From Vitrella brassicaformis (taxonomy: Eukaryota > Sar > Vitrellaceae): 64,000 nucleotides of DNA. How positions within the stretch are numbered: position 1 is the stretch's first letter; the number at the start of each line of letters is the position of its first letter. The stretch spans positions 177,468-241,467 of the forward strand of contig CDMY01000592.1 in assembly GCA_001179505.1 (NCBI GenBank), read 5' to 3'. Shown in pieces: positions 30,088 through 39,774 of this stretch. The notes under the pieces were generated by a model. That model searched no databases and was not told where the DNA came from. It saw only the letters and a list, made by a program, of their open reading frames with translations. The position numbers were made by a program, and so were the translations under genes.

Positions 30088-31029
30088 GAATTGTTATCGA
30101 TAGATCTGCCCAACGAGCCATCTGCCGGCTGTGGCTGACAGACAGAACACCCAACCATCCACCATGACCGCGTTGAGCGCATCGGCTTTCCCTTCACTCG
30201 TGGATGCCGTTCGCCCTTCAGGGAGAAGGTGAGTAAGCGCAGCGCGACACTTCTGTCCTTCATGCATCTCCATGCTGACCTGTGTGCGTTCTGACAGGTC
30301 ATGACTGACAAGTGGTTGAGCCGAAGAGGTTTTCTTTCTACGTGTATGTATACATCATTCAGCAGAAACGGACCCACAAACCAATGATACTTCGCTCACT
30401 ACATGGCAGACGGTCCTCGCATAAGCTCTGTCACAAGAATCAATCTCGGTCAGCCGTCCCTTCGTCCCCCGGCACGCACGCACCATATCATGCAGCCCAT
30501 TCCTCCCTCTGTGCCGCACACTGCTCGGGCAGCCCCACCCAATCAATGCATTCGTTCATGCACTATTTGCACGCCCACACCACACGCACCACGCTGGCAG
30601 GCGAGAAGGAAAGTGACCTAGTAAAGTAGACAGACGGTGAGTAAAATGACATACCGGCAGAAACAGGCGGAGAGCGAATATATATTGTGTGTGTTACCCT
30701 GGACAGAACAGCCATTCCAACCAACCAACACACACGTGCGCACACACAGACACACACACACGCACAGATGCATGTACATGGTCAGGCGGCGACGGAGACA
30801 TCGCAACCACTGCGTTTCTCACATTGTGAAACACTCTCACGGAAACACCGACCGCTCCATTCACGACCACATGAATCAAACCGAGCACTAGACAAAACTG
30901 GCGTTTTTTGCTCTTCCGTACTTTTTTGGACCAGTCTCACCTCTCTATGTTTCTTGCTCTCCCTTTCCCTCTCCCGCCCCCTTCCCCCTTCCCAAATCGA
31001 GTATGTGTGTGTGTTGGTGTGGACAATGA
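30088..31029. other. Intergenic stretch, no gene seen
   Basis: About 940 bases between convergent genes. It contains CA/CG dinucleotide repeats (about 30725-30770), a pyrimidine-rich stretch (about 30955-30990) and only short conflicting open frames. No RNA gene or conserved protein was recognised. Confidence 0.5.
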
Positions 31030-32771
31030 TCAGATGTCCGCCGTGTGCAGGTCGAGGACAGCATCCGCCCTATCGTCCTCCTCCGCCTCCTCCTCAGTTG
31101 GCCCCTCTGTGCTGACTGTCTTCGGTGTTGTGGTTGTTTTCGGCTTCGGCTCGGGCGTCACATCACCCGTCATTGAGGTTTTCGTCGCTCCCAGCCGCTC
31201 CACCATGACGCTATTGAGTACGGCGACTGCCTTGATGAGAATTGTGGAGGAAGTGGCCATGATGGAGATGATGGTCGTCAAGAGGTCGGTTGACCTCGCG
31301 CCGTAGAGGACGGTCAGCACCAAAATGGGCACCTCGCACAGCGACGTCGCGAAGAGGGACGCGTGCTGCCGCAGTGTGGCCCTTGTTCGGATGCCGTAGG
31401 CGATTATGCCGCTTAATATGTCCACTTGGCAGAGGACCAGGACGGACACCCCCGCCCACAAAGCGACACCACGCGTCACCATACCCATTCCCACCGCCAA
31501 ATCAGACATGTAGTCGACACTGCAGTGCACACCCATTAAACACACATGCGCGCGCACAGACAGACAGACAGACAGACACACAGACAAACAGAGACGGCGT
31601 ATGACTGGATGCTGGAATCTATCTCTGTGGATATTTATTCACCAGGTCAGCAGGTAGGTAATGTACTTGAGCATTCGGCAGAACTCCAGCTCGCCCATCC
31701 ATCTCACGCAGGGCACGTACTTTCGCACTAGAGCCATCAGGCGGTTCTGCCGCGTCCACATGTGCTCTGACGCCGTTAGCATGGGTGTCGGCGAGAATGG
31801 CACCAAGCTGTATGTGGCCGGCAGCCATCGAGACCCTCCCAGCCTCTTGAGCACATCATCCGTGTCAAACAGCCGTGGCTGCGCAATGAGGGCGAAACAC
31901 GGGGAGCAGAGTGCGTTTGGGACACACACGAGCACCAAAGTGGCCGCATAGCCGAACGCTGCACACTCACAGGAGGAAGAAAAGAACGACATGTCCGGGT
32001 GGGTTCATCGATGGCAAATGCATTCATTCACCTGCCTGCCTGCCTTACGTGCGTAGAGCAAAATGGCTGCTCTTATGAGGGCGCCAAACATACCGGCGAG
32101 GAATTGCACGGCCAGGCTGCTGTACGTCCCATACGAGAACATGAGGTTGACGAGAGCCAGCAGGGGGTCGCCAACTGCAAACAAACGCAAAACGAACGGA
32201 TAGTGACTGGCAAGTCGTTGCAACCTCTCGGTCTTTTGCCTCGCCTCGGCTGCCCTGCCCTGTCTGCCCACCAATGTCGGTCATGGCGACGACGCCAACC
32301 CATCTGGCGTCCGGCACAAGGACAATCGTGATCGCCCCCAACGCAACCATCCCCAGACCCGCAAGGACTGCCGGCGTAAAAGGAACAAACAACCCGGTTG
32401 AGGCACTGCCTCCCTCTCTCCTTGTTTCTTTCTTGTCTCTTACACAAAAGGGCCCAATAGAAGCGCATCTTGGCCGGCACGTCCGGGAGATAGAGCCTCA
32501 GCTGGCGCCGCTTCCCCCACACCACGGCGGCAAGATCCATCACCAGGTACTTGCCAGGGAGCCGTCTGCCGACCTCCTCATCCGCATCGATATCACCTTC
32601 ATCGTGCACACAGGCAGAGGCGCTTGGGCTGGGGTCCTGGTCGCCAACAGGCGGCGGCGGGTGGTCGGAAACAACGAAGCGGCCATCATTGGTGGTTGAA
32701 GGTGGTGCCATTGGCGTTGGTGCTGCATCTGCCAGTGACGCACGGAGGGCATCAGTGTCGTACATAAGCAC
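31030..32771 (-). CDS. Multi-pass membrane protein, unknown family
   Basis: The - strand reads from MLMYDTDALRASLADAAPTP (ATG 32771) through a disordered Pro/Asp-rich N-terminus, then GKYLVMDLAAVVWGKRRQLR, YLPDVPAKMRFYWALLC, a hydrophobic pair (VLAGLGMVALGAITIVLVPD; LALVNLMFSYGTYSSLAVQF), GYAATLVLVCVPNALCSPCF, a soluble stretch RWLPATYSLVPFSPTPM, then two more spans (GVALWAGVSVLVLCQVDI; TSLCEVPILVLTVLYGARS) and an acidic/Thr-rich tail ending HTADI at 31030. At least five exons and about six to eight membrane segments. I do not recognise a transporter or receptor signature. The start is only 66 bases from the divergent glyoxalase gene, so they likely share a promoter region. Confidence 0.6.
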
Positions 32772-32836
32772 GAGAGAAGAGCAATTTGGAGAAGAGTACG
32801 GTTTCGCTCAGGGTCTACTAGTAGCTCGCCTGGCCC

Positions 32837-35173
32837 ATGGCTTCCTTTCGTGTCGCAAGAGGCGTTTTGTGTTGCGCAGCCCTGGCCGTGATTCATCCAT
32901 GTTTGTCGTTTCGACCATCGCCCCCGTCGGGTGCCTTGCATGTCGGTCCGTCTTGGCGTCGCTCATTGACTCATCCATTGTTGCTGAGAACAGAGGGCAG
33001 GAGCGATGCGGCGTCGTCTGCAGTCGGGACAGACTCCGCCCTGATGCAACGGTGGGTGACCGTGCCTGCAGATAGGCCGCAGACAACACGAAAGATGGCA
33101 AGAACAGCCAGATGTCAGTCACCTTGGACGCTCGCCTCCACTTCAGGAACAAGATGTTACATGTGGTCTACAGAGTGGGAGATCTCGACAAGAGCATCGA
33201 TTTCTACACTAATGTGCTCGGAATGAAGGTACGTTCTCATGGATGGAGCCTGGGCTAGACGCATGTGCACCACTTGATGGATAAGGACACTCCCCGGGTG
33301 CATGCCTGCCTGCCTGCAGGTTCTGCGAAAACGGGATGTCCCAGAGGGCAAGTATACGAACGTCTTCCTCGGCTATGGACCAGGTACTACACACTAGCCT
33401 ACGTACTCCATAGCAGCCTTTGTGTGTGCGTGTATCTGTGTGCCAGAGTCGAAGGGCGAACACTTCTCTGTCGAGCTGACGTACAACTACGGGGTGGACA
33501 AGTATGACATAGGCAAAGTAAGCAGACAGACAGACAGACAGACAGGCAAGTGGTTGTCAGACGGGAGTGCGCCATTCATTGTGTATCGACTCGCATTGGC
33601 CATGCGTGCATCCCCCCACCCACCCCAAATGTGTGTGTGTCGTGCGGTCGGTGCCGTGCTGTGCTGTGCTGTGCTGTGCAGCTGGGTTTTCTTGGTCTTG
33701 GGGTGTGCCTGCCCGAGTTGCAAGCAGTGGAGTCCAGCGTGGAAGGTCACCACGGGAGGGTCATCAGGAATGTGGAGGAGCTCGAAATAACCCCCTCTAT
33801 GATACCAGATGAGCCCGTACGTACGTACGTATATAGTATGGACACCCATATTCGGCACCCATACATCACTCACAGACTTACTTGCCTCGGCAGCTCTGTC
33901 TGTCTGTCTGCCGTCGTGTTATGTATGGTTCTGTCTGTTGTGTTGGCTCCCTCCCTGTGTGTGTCCTGTCTGTCTGTCTGTCTGTCTGTCTGTTAGGCTG
34001 AGCAGTATAGGCTGTGGACGATGGCCACAGCTGAGGACCCGGACGGCTATCAGATTGAACTGCTACAAAAGCCACAGAGAGACCCCATGCACCGGGTATG
34101 TATGTATGTACCCACTCACTCAGTGTAATGCACATACATACATACACACTGAGGCACTCACTCATCACATTCCCCTATTTGCCTTGCTTTGTTTATTTAC
34201 TTCCTTGCTTGAACTGCACTGTGTGCTGTGCAGGTCCGTCTGCACGTCACGCGTTTGGAGCCAGGCATCGCCTTCTACACAGAGGTGCTCGGAATGAAGG
34301 TGGGCCTGCACTGCACTGCACTGCACTGCACTGCACGCCAGTGCGCGAGGCAAGGCTAGTGACTGGTCCGGCGGGACAGACACCTAGCTTGTCTTTCTTC
34401 CGTCCCTTTCTGATGGATGGGTGGTGTGCTGTTGATGGATGTCTGTCTGCCACCAGCTTCTTCGAAAACGTTCTCTTTTGCCAGAGTGGCCGGCCATCTC
34501 TGTCTGGCTGGGATACGGTGACGATGAATTCGACCAGACCCTCCTCGAACTCATATACGAATTCAGCACCCAGGAGGTGAGTGAGCCAACACTAACGCTA
34601 ACATCGCTGACCGACGGGTATTTGCTTGTACTCGGTATGTGGGTCTGTCTGTCTGTCTGTTTAATCCAGCTTGACGTTGGTGACGGCTATGGCCAGATAG
34701 CCATCTCCACCCCGGACGTCTATGAAGCGGCCAAAATCATCGAGGCCAAAGGTAAGGTAGGGGGCTTGGTCAGGATACCTAGCTGGCTTGTTGGCCAGAA
34801 CACTTGCATTGCATGCAGCCCTTTTATTTATTATCGACAAATGGGGGGGGACAGACAGGCCATGTCGCTCATGGAGGGCATCCATCCCGGTCCATCCATC
34901 TACCGATGTTGATGATGTCTGTCTATGATTTGTTGTCTTGTATGCAGGGGGAGAGATATCGCGGGCTCCTGGCCCTGTGCCAGGCATCGGGACCAAGATC
35001 GTGGCGGCCAAAGACCCTGATGGTGGGTGGGTACCTACCGTAACGCGGAACCATTGCAATGACCGAGTGAATGTCCCTCGGCCGGCGTGTCTGTGTTCTG
35101 TGTGTGCATGTCTCCAGGGTACAAGGTTGTGCTGGTGGACGAGAAGGACTTTGAGGCAGAGTTCAACGAGTGA
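32837..35173 (+). CDS. GLO1: Glyoxalase I (lactoylglutathione lyase), fused two-domain form with N-terminal leader
   Basis: Converts the hemithioacetal of methylglyoxal and glutathione to S-lactoylglutathione. Two complete glyoxalase modules lie in tandem: MLHVVYRVGDLDKSIDFY with NVLGMKVLRKRDVPEGKY and DPDGYQIELL; then RLHVTRLEPGIAFYTEVLGM with YGQIAISTPDVYEAAKIIEA and DPDGYKVVLVDEKDF. Clear exons: to 33228, 33320-33383, 33447-33517, 33682-33816, 33997-34095, 34234-34299, 34457-34576, 34670-34751, 34948-35022 and 35118-35173. The first exon encodes a hydrophobic leader (VARGVLCCAALAVIHPCLSF) followed by an Arg/Ser/Thr-rich stretch, typical of a bipartite signal for a secondary plastid. The joint between exon 1 (about 33051) and MSVTLDARLHF was not settled, because phases conflict for the obvious sites. 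Confidence 0.9.
33521..33547 (+). repeat. (CAGA)n microsatellite just after an intron donor
   Basis: A CAGA array begins a few bases after gtaag of the glyoxalase intron that starts at 33518. CAGA arrays on the sense strand near donors also occur at about 11501-11520, 39978-39997, 47467-47487, 56461-56484 and 56790-56808. Confidence 0.85.
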
Positions 35174-35537
35174 GGGGTCACTCACTCACCTGTCAGCCAG
35201 GGGCGACAGGGCGGGAGGGAGAGAGGCAGGCAGGCGGGCAGCCGGGTCAACGGGTAGGTCTTTTTCTAGTCTGTCTGCTAAGTGAAGTACAGCCATAATT
35301 CTGCCCGTCAGTGCAGGTAGGTAGGTGACCCCTGACTTGCTGAGTAAGCATCGATCGAACGTACGATGTGTGTCCTGCCACGGTAGAGACGAGACGTGTA
35401 TGAATGAATGGCCGGATGTATGGATGTATGTATGACACACACGTCCAATGCATATTATGTCATGTCAGCAATTCTGTCATTCATGAATCAAGGAAGCAGC
35501 TGAGCTTCTAGGGTTTTGGAGGGACAGCTGCTCAGCT
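35174..35537. other. Spacer between convergent genes
   Basis: About 360 bases between the stops of glyoxalase I (+) and TAP42 (-). It holds GGCA and TGTATG/GGATGTAT microsatellites and no supported gene. Confidence 0.6.
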
Positions 35538-37807
35538 CTAGCCTATGTTGACCATCTTGTTGCCGCTACCCTTCGGATGATCGTCCTACACACACAGACA
35601 CACAGACACACATCCATACACCGAAACAGGGAGATTCACCCCTTTACATACACCCATAGCGCTGAGCTAGTGAGTGAGACGGACACCACCCCTTGCCTGC
35701 CTCCCTACACGCACGCATGGCGTCTTGTCCCTCCCTCCCTCCCTGTCTCCCTCTCAGTGTAGTAGGCCATTCACCCCTACAGGTCTGTCTTACCTTCCAG
35801 TCGTCCCAGTCCCTGTCCTTTTTCTCCTGCTGTTCATCCACCCGGTCATCCTCCTCTTTGCCATGGTCGTTCCCACTGCCTTGAGCCGCAGCCCCCGTGT
35901 ATGTTTGGACGATGTCGCCACCTGGCTGGGCGCCCATCTCATGCACCTCGATTGCCATCTCCATGTCGGCACACTGAGCCAATGATATCGTCGGCAAACC
36001 TGTCAACCAACACGGTCACATGCGGACAGACAGGCGACCAAGTAACTAATGGTGTGTGCCCCTGCCTCCCCTCCCCTCCCGTGCCGTGCCGTGCTAATGT
36101 AGTAGCGTACGGTGTGACGGTCTCAGTACCGCCTGCCGGTACAGCTGTCGCAACTCACTCGGCTGCCCCTGACATGACAGCAATCAATAAATCAGCCAGG
36201 CAGCAGGAAGATACAGACAGACAGACAGGGATTTTCATTCACTAGCTAGTGCACCGGCGGCCCCGGATCGGTCAGATGCAGTCTGTCTGTCTGTCTGTCT
36301 CTGTGCTTGCTTGAGGCGTGGCTGCACACCATGAGGCTTGCCAGCCCTGGGCGCTGCTGCGACGAGGCTGGCGCGGATCTTGTTGGTTCCTGCCTGTGTT
36401 GACGGGCCTCCTGGACCTGCCGGCGGTCAGCTAAGAAGCGCTCCAGCATCGGTAGCTCCTGCACAGAGACAACACAACACAACACAACCAGACAGACAGA
36501 GGGGTACAGCTGGCTGCACTGCACACTCTCTGGGGGGCCGGGCCCTTCAGTCAGTCAGTCACCCGTCTTATTTGCTCGACCTCCGCCATGGCGGCCGCCG
36601 CAGATCTGACAGTAAGCCAGCCATTTCAATGAGTCAGTCAGCCAGGCAGCGAGCCAGCCATCGGTCCCATCTGTGTTGTGCACGTCCGTCTGCCTGCGTG
36701 CGGGTGTGGGTGTGGGGTGCCTCACTCACCTCTCGAGAAGGGACACAAGAAGCAGCCGTTCATTTTCCTCGTCGACAGACTGCACAAAACAATGAATCAA
36801 TGACACAGACAGCAATCCAATCCCGTCCGTCGACCGCACCGACCAACATCCTGTGTGGCTGTGACGAGATCGGGTGGCTTGCCTTGCCCCAGTCGTGTTC
36901 GTCGCGTTCCCCGTGCGGGTCGGCCACCTTCTCCCTCGCCGTGCGCTGACGTAACGCAAACAAACGCTGATCGATCGCCCAGCCAGCCGAAAATGCGGTG
37001 ACCACACCCGTGGGTACATACAGACAGACAGACATGCAGACAGTCAGACAGTCAGTCAGACAGCCACCCACCCATCCATCCAAGTGGAATGCACGCAAAC
37101 ATCGCTGCCGGAAGCGTATACCTGTATCCGTGAATCGAGCTCCTTCTGCTGCCGATAGCGTTCAATCCTCCTGGTCCTGGAAGGAAACACAAGAGCAGTC
37201 GGACAGACAGACAGACAGACAGGCAGACTGACAGGTATCAAGGGAGGCGTACGTACGTGATTTCCCGCCCCACCTGTCTGTTGCTGGGTCAGGGCGCGCC
37301 GGGTGAGGACCTTCTGGCTCCTCCTCATTGTCGGCGCTTTGCAGCCACTGATCCACACCACCCACACCCAAACTCTGCATCCTTGCCAGAAAGCGATGGA
37401 AATACACCTGTGGCGCAGACAGACAGACACGCCAGTCAGTCAACCGATGAATCAGGTCGACTTGGTGTTGCATTCTTCATAGGAATGTGACGTACGAGTG
37501 CGTCGTTGAGTGCATCGAGTCGGTCGTCCACATGAGTGACTTTGGTGGACAGGTCGCCCAGCACGAAAGGCACCATGAGGTACTTGAGGGATGCCGTACT
37601 GATGTCGTCCAGCTCCTCGTTGTCCGACACGACATCCAGCCCTTCTGCCATCGCCGCCACTTGCCGGAACCGGGCCACCAGGCCCTCCAGACACTCGACA
37701 CCAGATACACCAGGTTGATCTGTGACCGGCACACCACCCGACAGGCTGCTGTAGGCCGACAGGTACTCTGTGAAGGCCGCGTTAAATGTAGCGCTCAACT
37801 CGTTCAT
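35538..37807 (-). CDS. IGBP1: TAP42/IGBP1 (alpha4) family PP2A regulatory protein
   Basis: TAP42/alpha4 binds and protects PP2A-type catalytic subunits and links them to TOR signalling. The - strand gives an N-terminal helical repeat region (MNELSATFNAAFTEYL; NEELDDISTASLKYLMVPFV, the hallmark helix; LGDLSTKV), VYFHRFLARMQSLGV, a charged middle (ERYRQQKELDSRI; VDEENERLLLVSLLER), LPMLERFLADRRQV, LRQLYRQAVLRPSH, then the conserved C-terminus LPTISLAQCADMEMA, DWDDWK and DDHPKGSGNKMVNIG. The stop TAG lies at 35538-35540. The family C-terminal pattern DWDDWKD-HPKG-GN is nearly exact, which makes the call firm. The start ATG at 37807 fits the usual N-terminus. Confidence 0.9.
36213..36303 (-). repeat. 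Facing CAGA and TCTG arrays in a TAP42 intron (potential hairpin)
   Basis: Within one intron the + strand has a CAGA array at 36213-36228 and a TCTG array at 36281-36303, about 50 bases apart. They are reverse complements, so the pre-mRNA could form a stem of roughly 16 base pairs. Confidence 0.8.
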
Positions 37808-37984
37808 GATGTCACGCGATCGGGACGATTGGAGATTTACGGACGGAAAGAGGGGGGGTGTAGAAACACTGCATGCTTATTGTTCAGCGCACAAACGCCG
37901 TTGTCCGACTCGCCACAAAGACGGACACATGGCATGCATAATATAGGCTGAAGGAGTGAGTGAGTGAGCGACTGACTGAGAGAG

Positions 37985-39303
37985 TCAGCGAGCGACTCGT
38001 TTTAGGAATATGAGCATGCCTTGCCTCTTGTTGTCACGCAGCGACAGAGAGCCCATGAACTCAGCAGTCACCTGCCCAAGACTGCTATGATCTGATGAAG
38101 CATCAAAGAAGGTATACAGAGAAGTGGCACGTAGGAATGCGACCGACTGATGGACGACCAGCTGCAGCGGGCTAGGCGGCCTCTCCGGCTTGCAGAGGGC
38201 CCAAGAGTCGTGGCCAGTGGCACTGGAGGAGCAGATGAGTGCCTCTTGAACGCACTCGTACGCCGAGCCGCCGCTGACACTCCGACTCAGCAGATGCAAC
38301 AGCCACTGCCCCAGAGCATGAGGGGTGTCATACAGCTGGCTGGCGTCACAGTTGTCCACGATAGCCTGCTCCACAGCCCCGGTCTTATCGATCAGATCCA
38401 TCGATCGACGCACGCACAACAAATGAACGAACAAACAGACAGACAAGCGAAGAGGGAGGGAGGAGTAACCGACCGACCGACACAGTGAAGCAAGCAACAC
38501 CGGAGGGGCTTCCCTTCCTCCCCTGCTCACCATCTGCTGGATGCTGACCGATGCACCCTTTATCAATGTGTCGTTGACGATCAGCTCGTCTCGTGTCTGC
38601 ACTCAGAATTCACACGATGACCAGCTGCCTGGCGCCAGCGCCCTGCACGCGTGTATGTGTGTATGACTCTCTTCCCCTCCCTCGTGCTGCCCTCGTCGGT
38701 ATGCGTACCATGTCTTTGCTCTGCAGGCACACACCAAACGGCACCCAGACAGACACATCATGCTTGAAGAACCCGCTCAGCAGTGAGGTCCGTCCGGTGA
38801 AGTCTGAGTTAGCTGACCAGCTGCTTGATGCTGATGGGTGGGGCGGTGGACGAGTCAAAGTCCATGCAGACTGTGGGCAGCAGATCGAACCTGGTCGCCC
38901 ACGTGGCGGCGTCAGGAGCGCGTGAGGGCAGCACCAGCGAGGCCACTTGAACTGCATCGGCTGGCAATGAGGGCAGCTCCAGCGGATTGCACCTTGCGCG
39001 CCGAAGAAAGAACAGATCAGCATGGGGGTCCACACCTACTACGCCAGACGCTGCAGTGCTGGTAGTGCTGTTTTGTCGGGCGACGGAAACAAGTCCTGCG
39101 GCCAGTTCATGACGTATGGCAGCAATTCGATGGAACGACGAGGCAGAAGCGGTCACAAGTTGTTGCAGTCTCGTGTACGCGTCCTGCATCTCCACGCCAG
39201 GCGGTGAGGAATGTCCGGCCTCGACGGCTTCGGGAAGCCCATCCGCATTCAGCAACACGAGATCTGCCCTTACCGCCTTCGTTGTAAGGCTGCGCCACGC
39301 CAT
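37985..39303 (-). CDS. Unknown protein, possibly helical-repeat
   Basis: Not recognised. From an ATG at 39303 (directly preceded by an in-frame TGA) the frame reads RSLTTKAVRADLVLLNADG, AYTRLQQLVTASASSFHRIA, LELPSLPADAVQVASLVL and RFDLLPTVCMDFDSS; then DFTGRTSLLSGFFKHDVSVW, DELIVNDTLIKGASVSIQQM, MDLIDKTGAVEQAIVDNCD, ALGQWLLHLLSRSV and QLVVHQSVAFLRATSLYTFF, ending KRQGMLIFLKRVAR at 37985. Helix-rich and Leu/Ala-rich, as in armadillo/HEAT-like proteins, but without a signature. Near 38809-38825 the frames before and after do not join by a normal intron: only a one-base indel or an unlikely 14-base intron fits. The 5' side abuts a 300-N gap, so more exons may be missing. Confidence 0.5.
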
Positions 39304-39774
39304 TCACAAGAGAGCCCCAATCGTTCCGTTCCAACAGCTCGCGTCTGCCAGTGCAAGCTTGGCGGTGGGCCCCCCCCCCCCCNNNNNNNNNNNNNNNNNN
39401 NNNNNNNNNNNNNNNNNNNNNNNNNNNNNNNNNNNNNNNNNNNNNNNNNNNNNNNNNNNNNNNNNNNNNNNNNNNNNNNNNNNNNNNNNNNNNNNNNNNN
39501 NNNNNNNNNNNNNNNNNNNNNNNNNNNNNNNNNNNNNNNNNNNNNNNNNNNNNNNNNNNNNNNNNNNNNNNNNNNNNNNNNNNNNNNNNNNNNNNNNNNN
39601 NNNNNNNNNNNNNNNNNNNNNNNNNNNNNNNNNNNNNNNNNNNNNNNNNNNNNNNNNNNNNNNNNNNNNNNNNNNNNNNNNNGGGCCCCCCCCCCCCCCC
39701 CCCCCCCCTACCGACGTCCCGTACACGTCAGACGCACCATTCTGGAGATGTAAGCAGCTCCCTCGCCGTTCAGA
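39304..39774. other. Gap region: 300 N with C homopolymer flanks
   Basis: Ns occupy exactly 39383-39682. Poly-C runs flank both sides (about 39369-39382 and 39686-39708). The stretch separates the divergent starts of the unknown - strand gene and the + strand methyltransferase, so promoters or 5' exons may be hidden here. Confidence 0.9.

Noticed and set aside
30687-31115. A 142-residue + strand frame
   Set aside because: It is built on CA/CG dinucleotide repeats and pyrimidine tracts with biased composition and overlaps the end of a better-supported - strand gene.
36213-37230. CRISPR-like array from regularly spaced CAGA/TCTG repeats
   Set aside because: The units are 4-bp microsatellites without fixed-length spacers, in introns of a eukaryotic gene.
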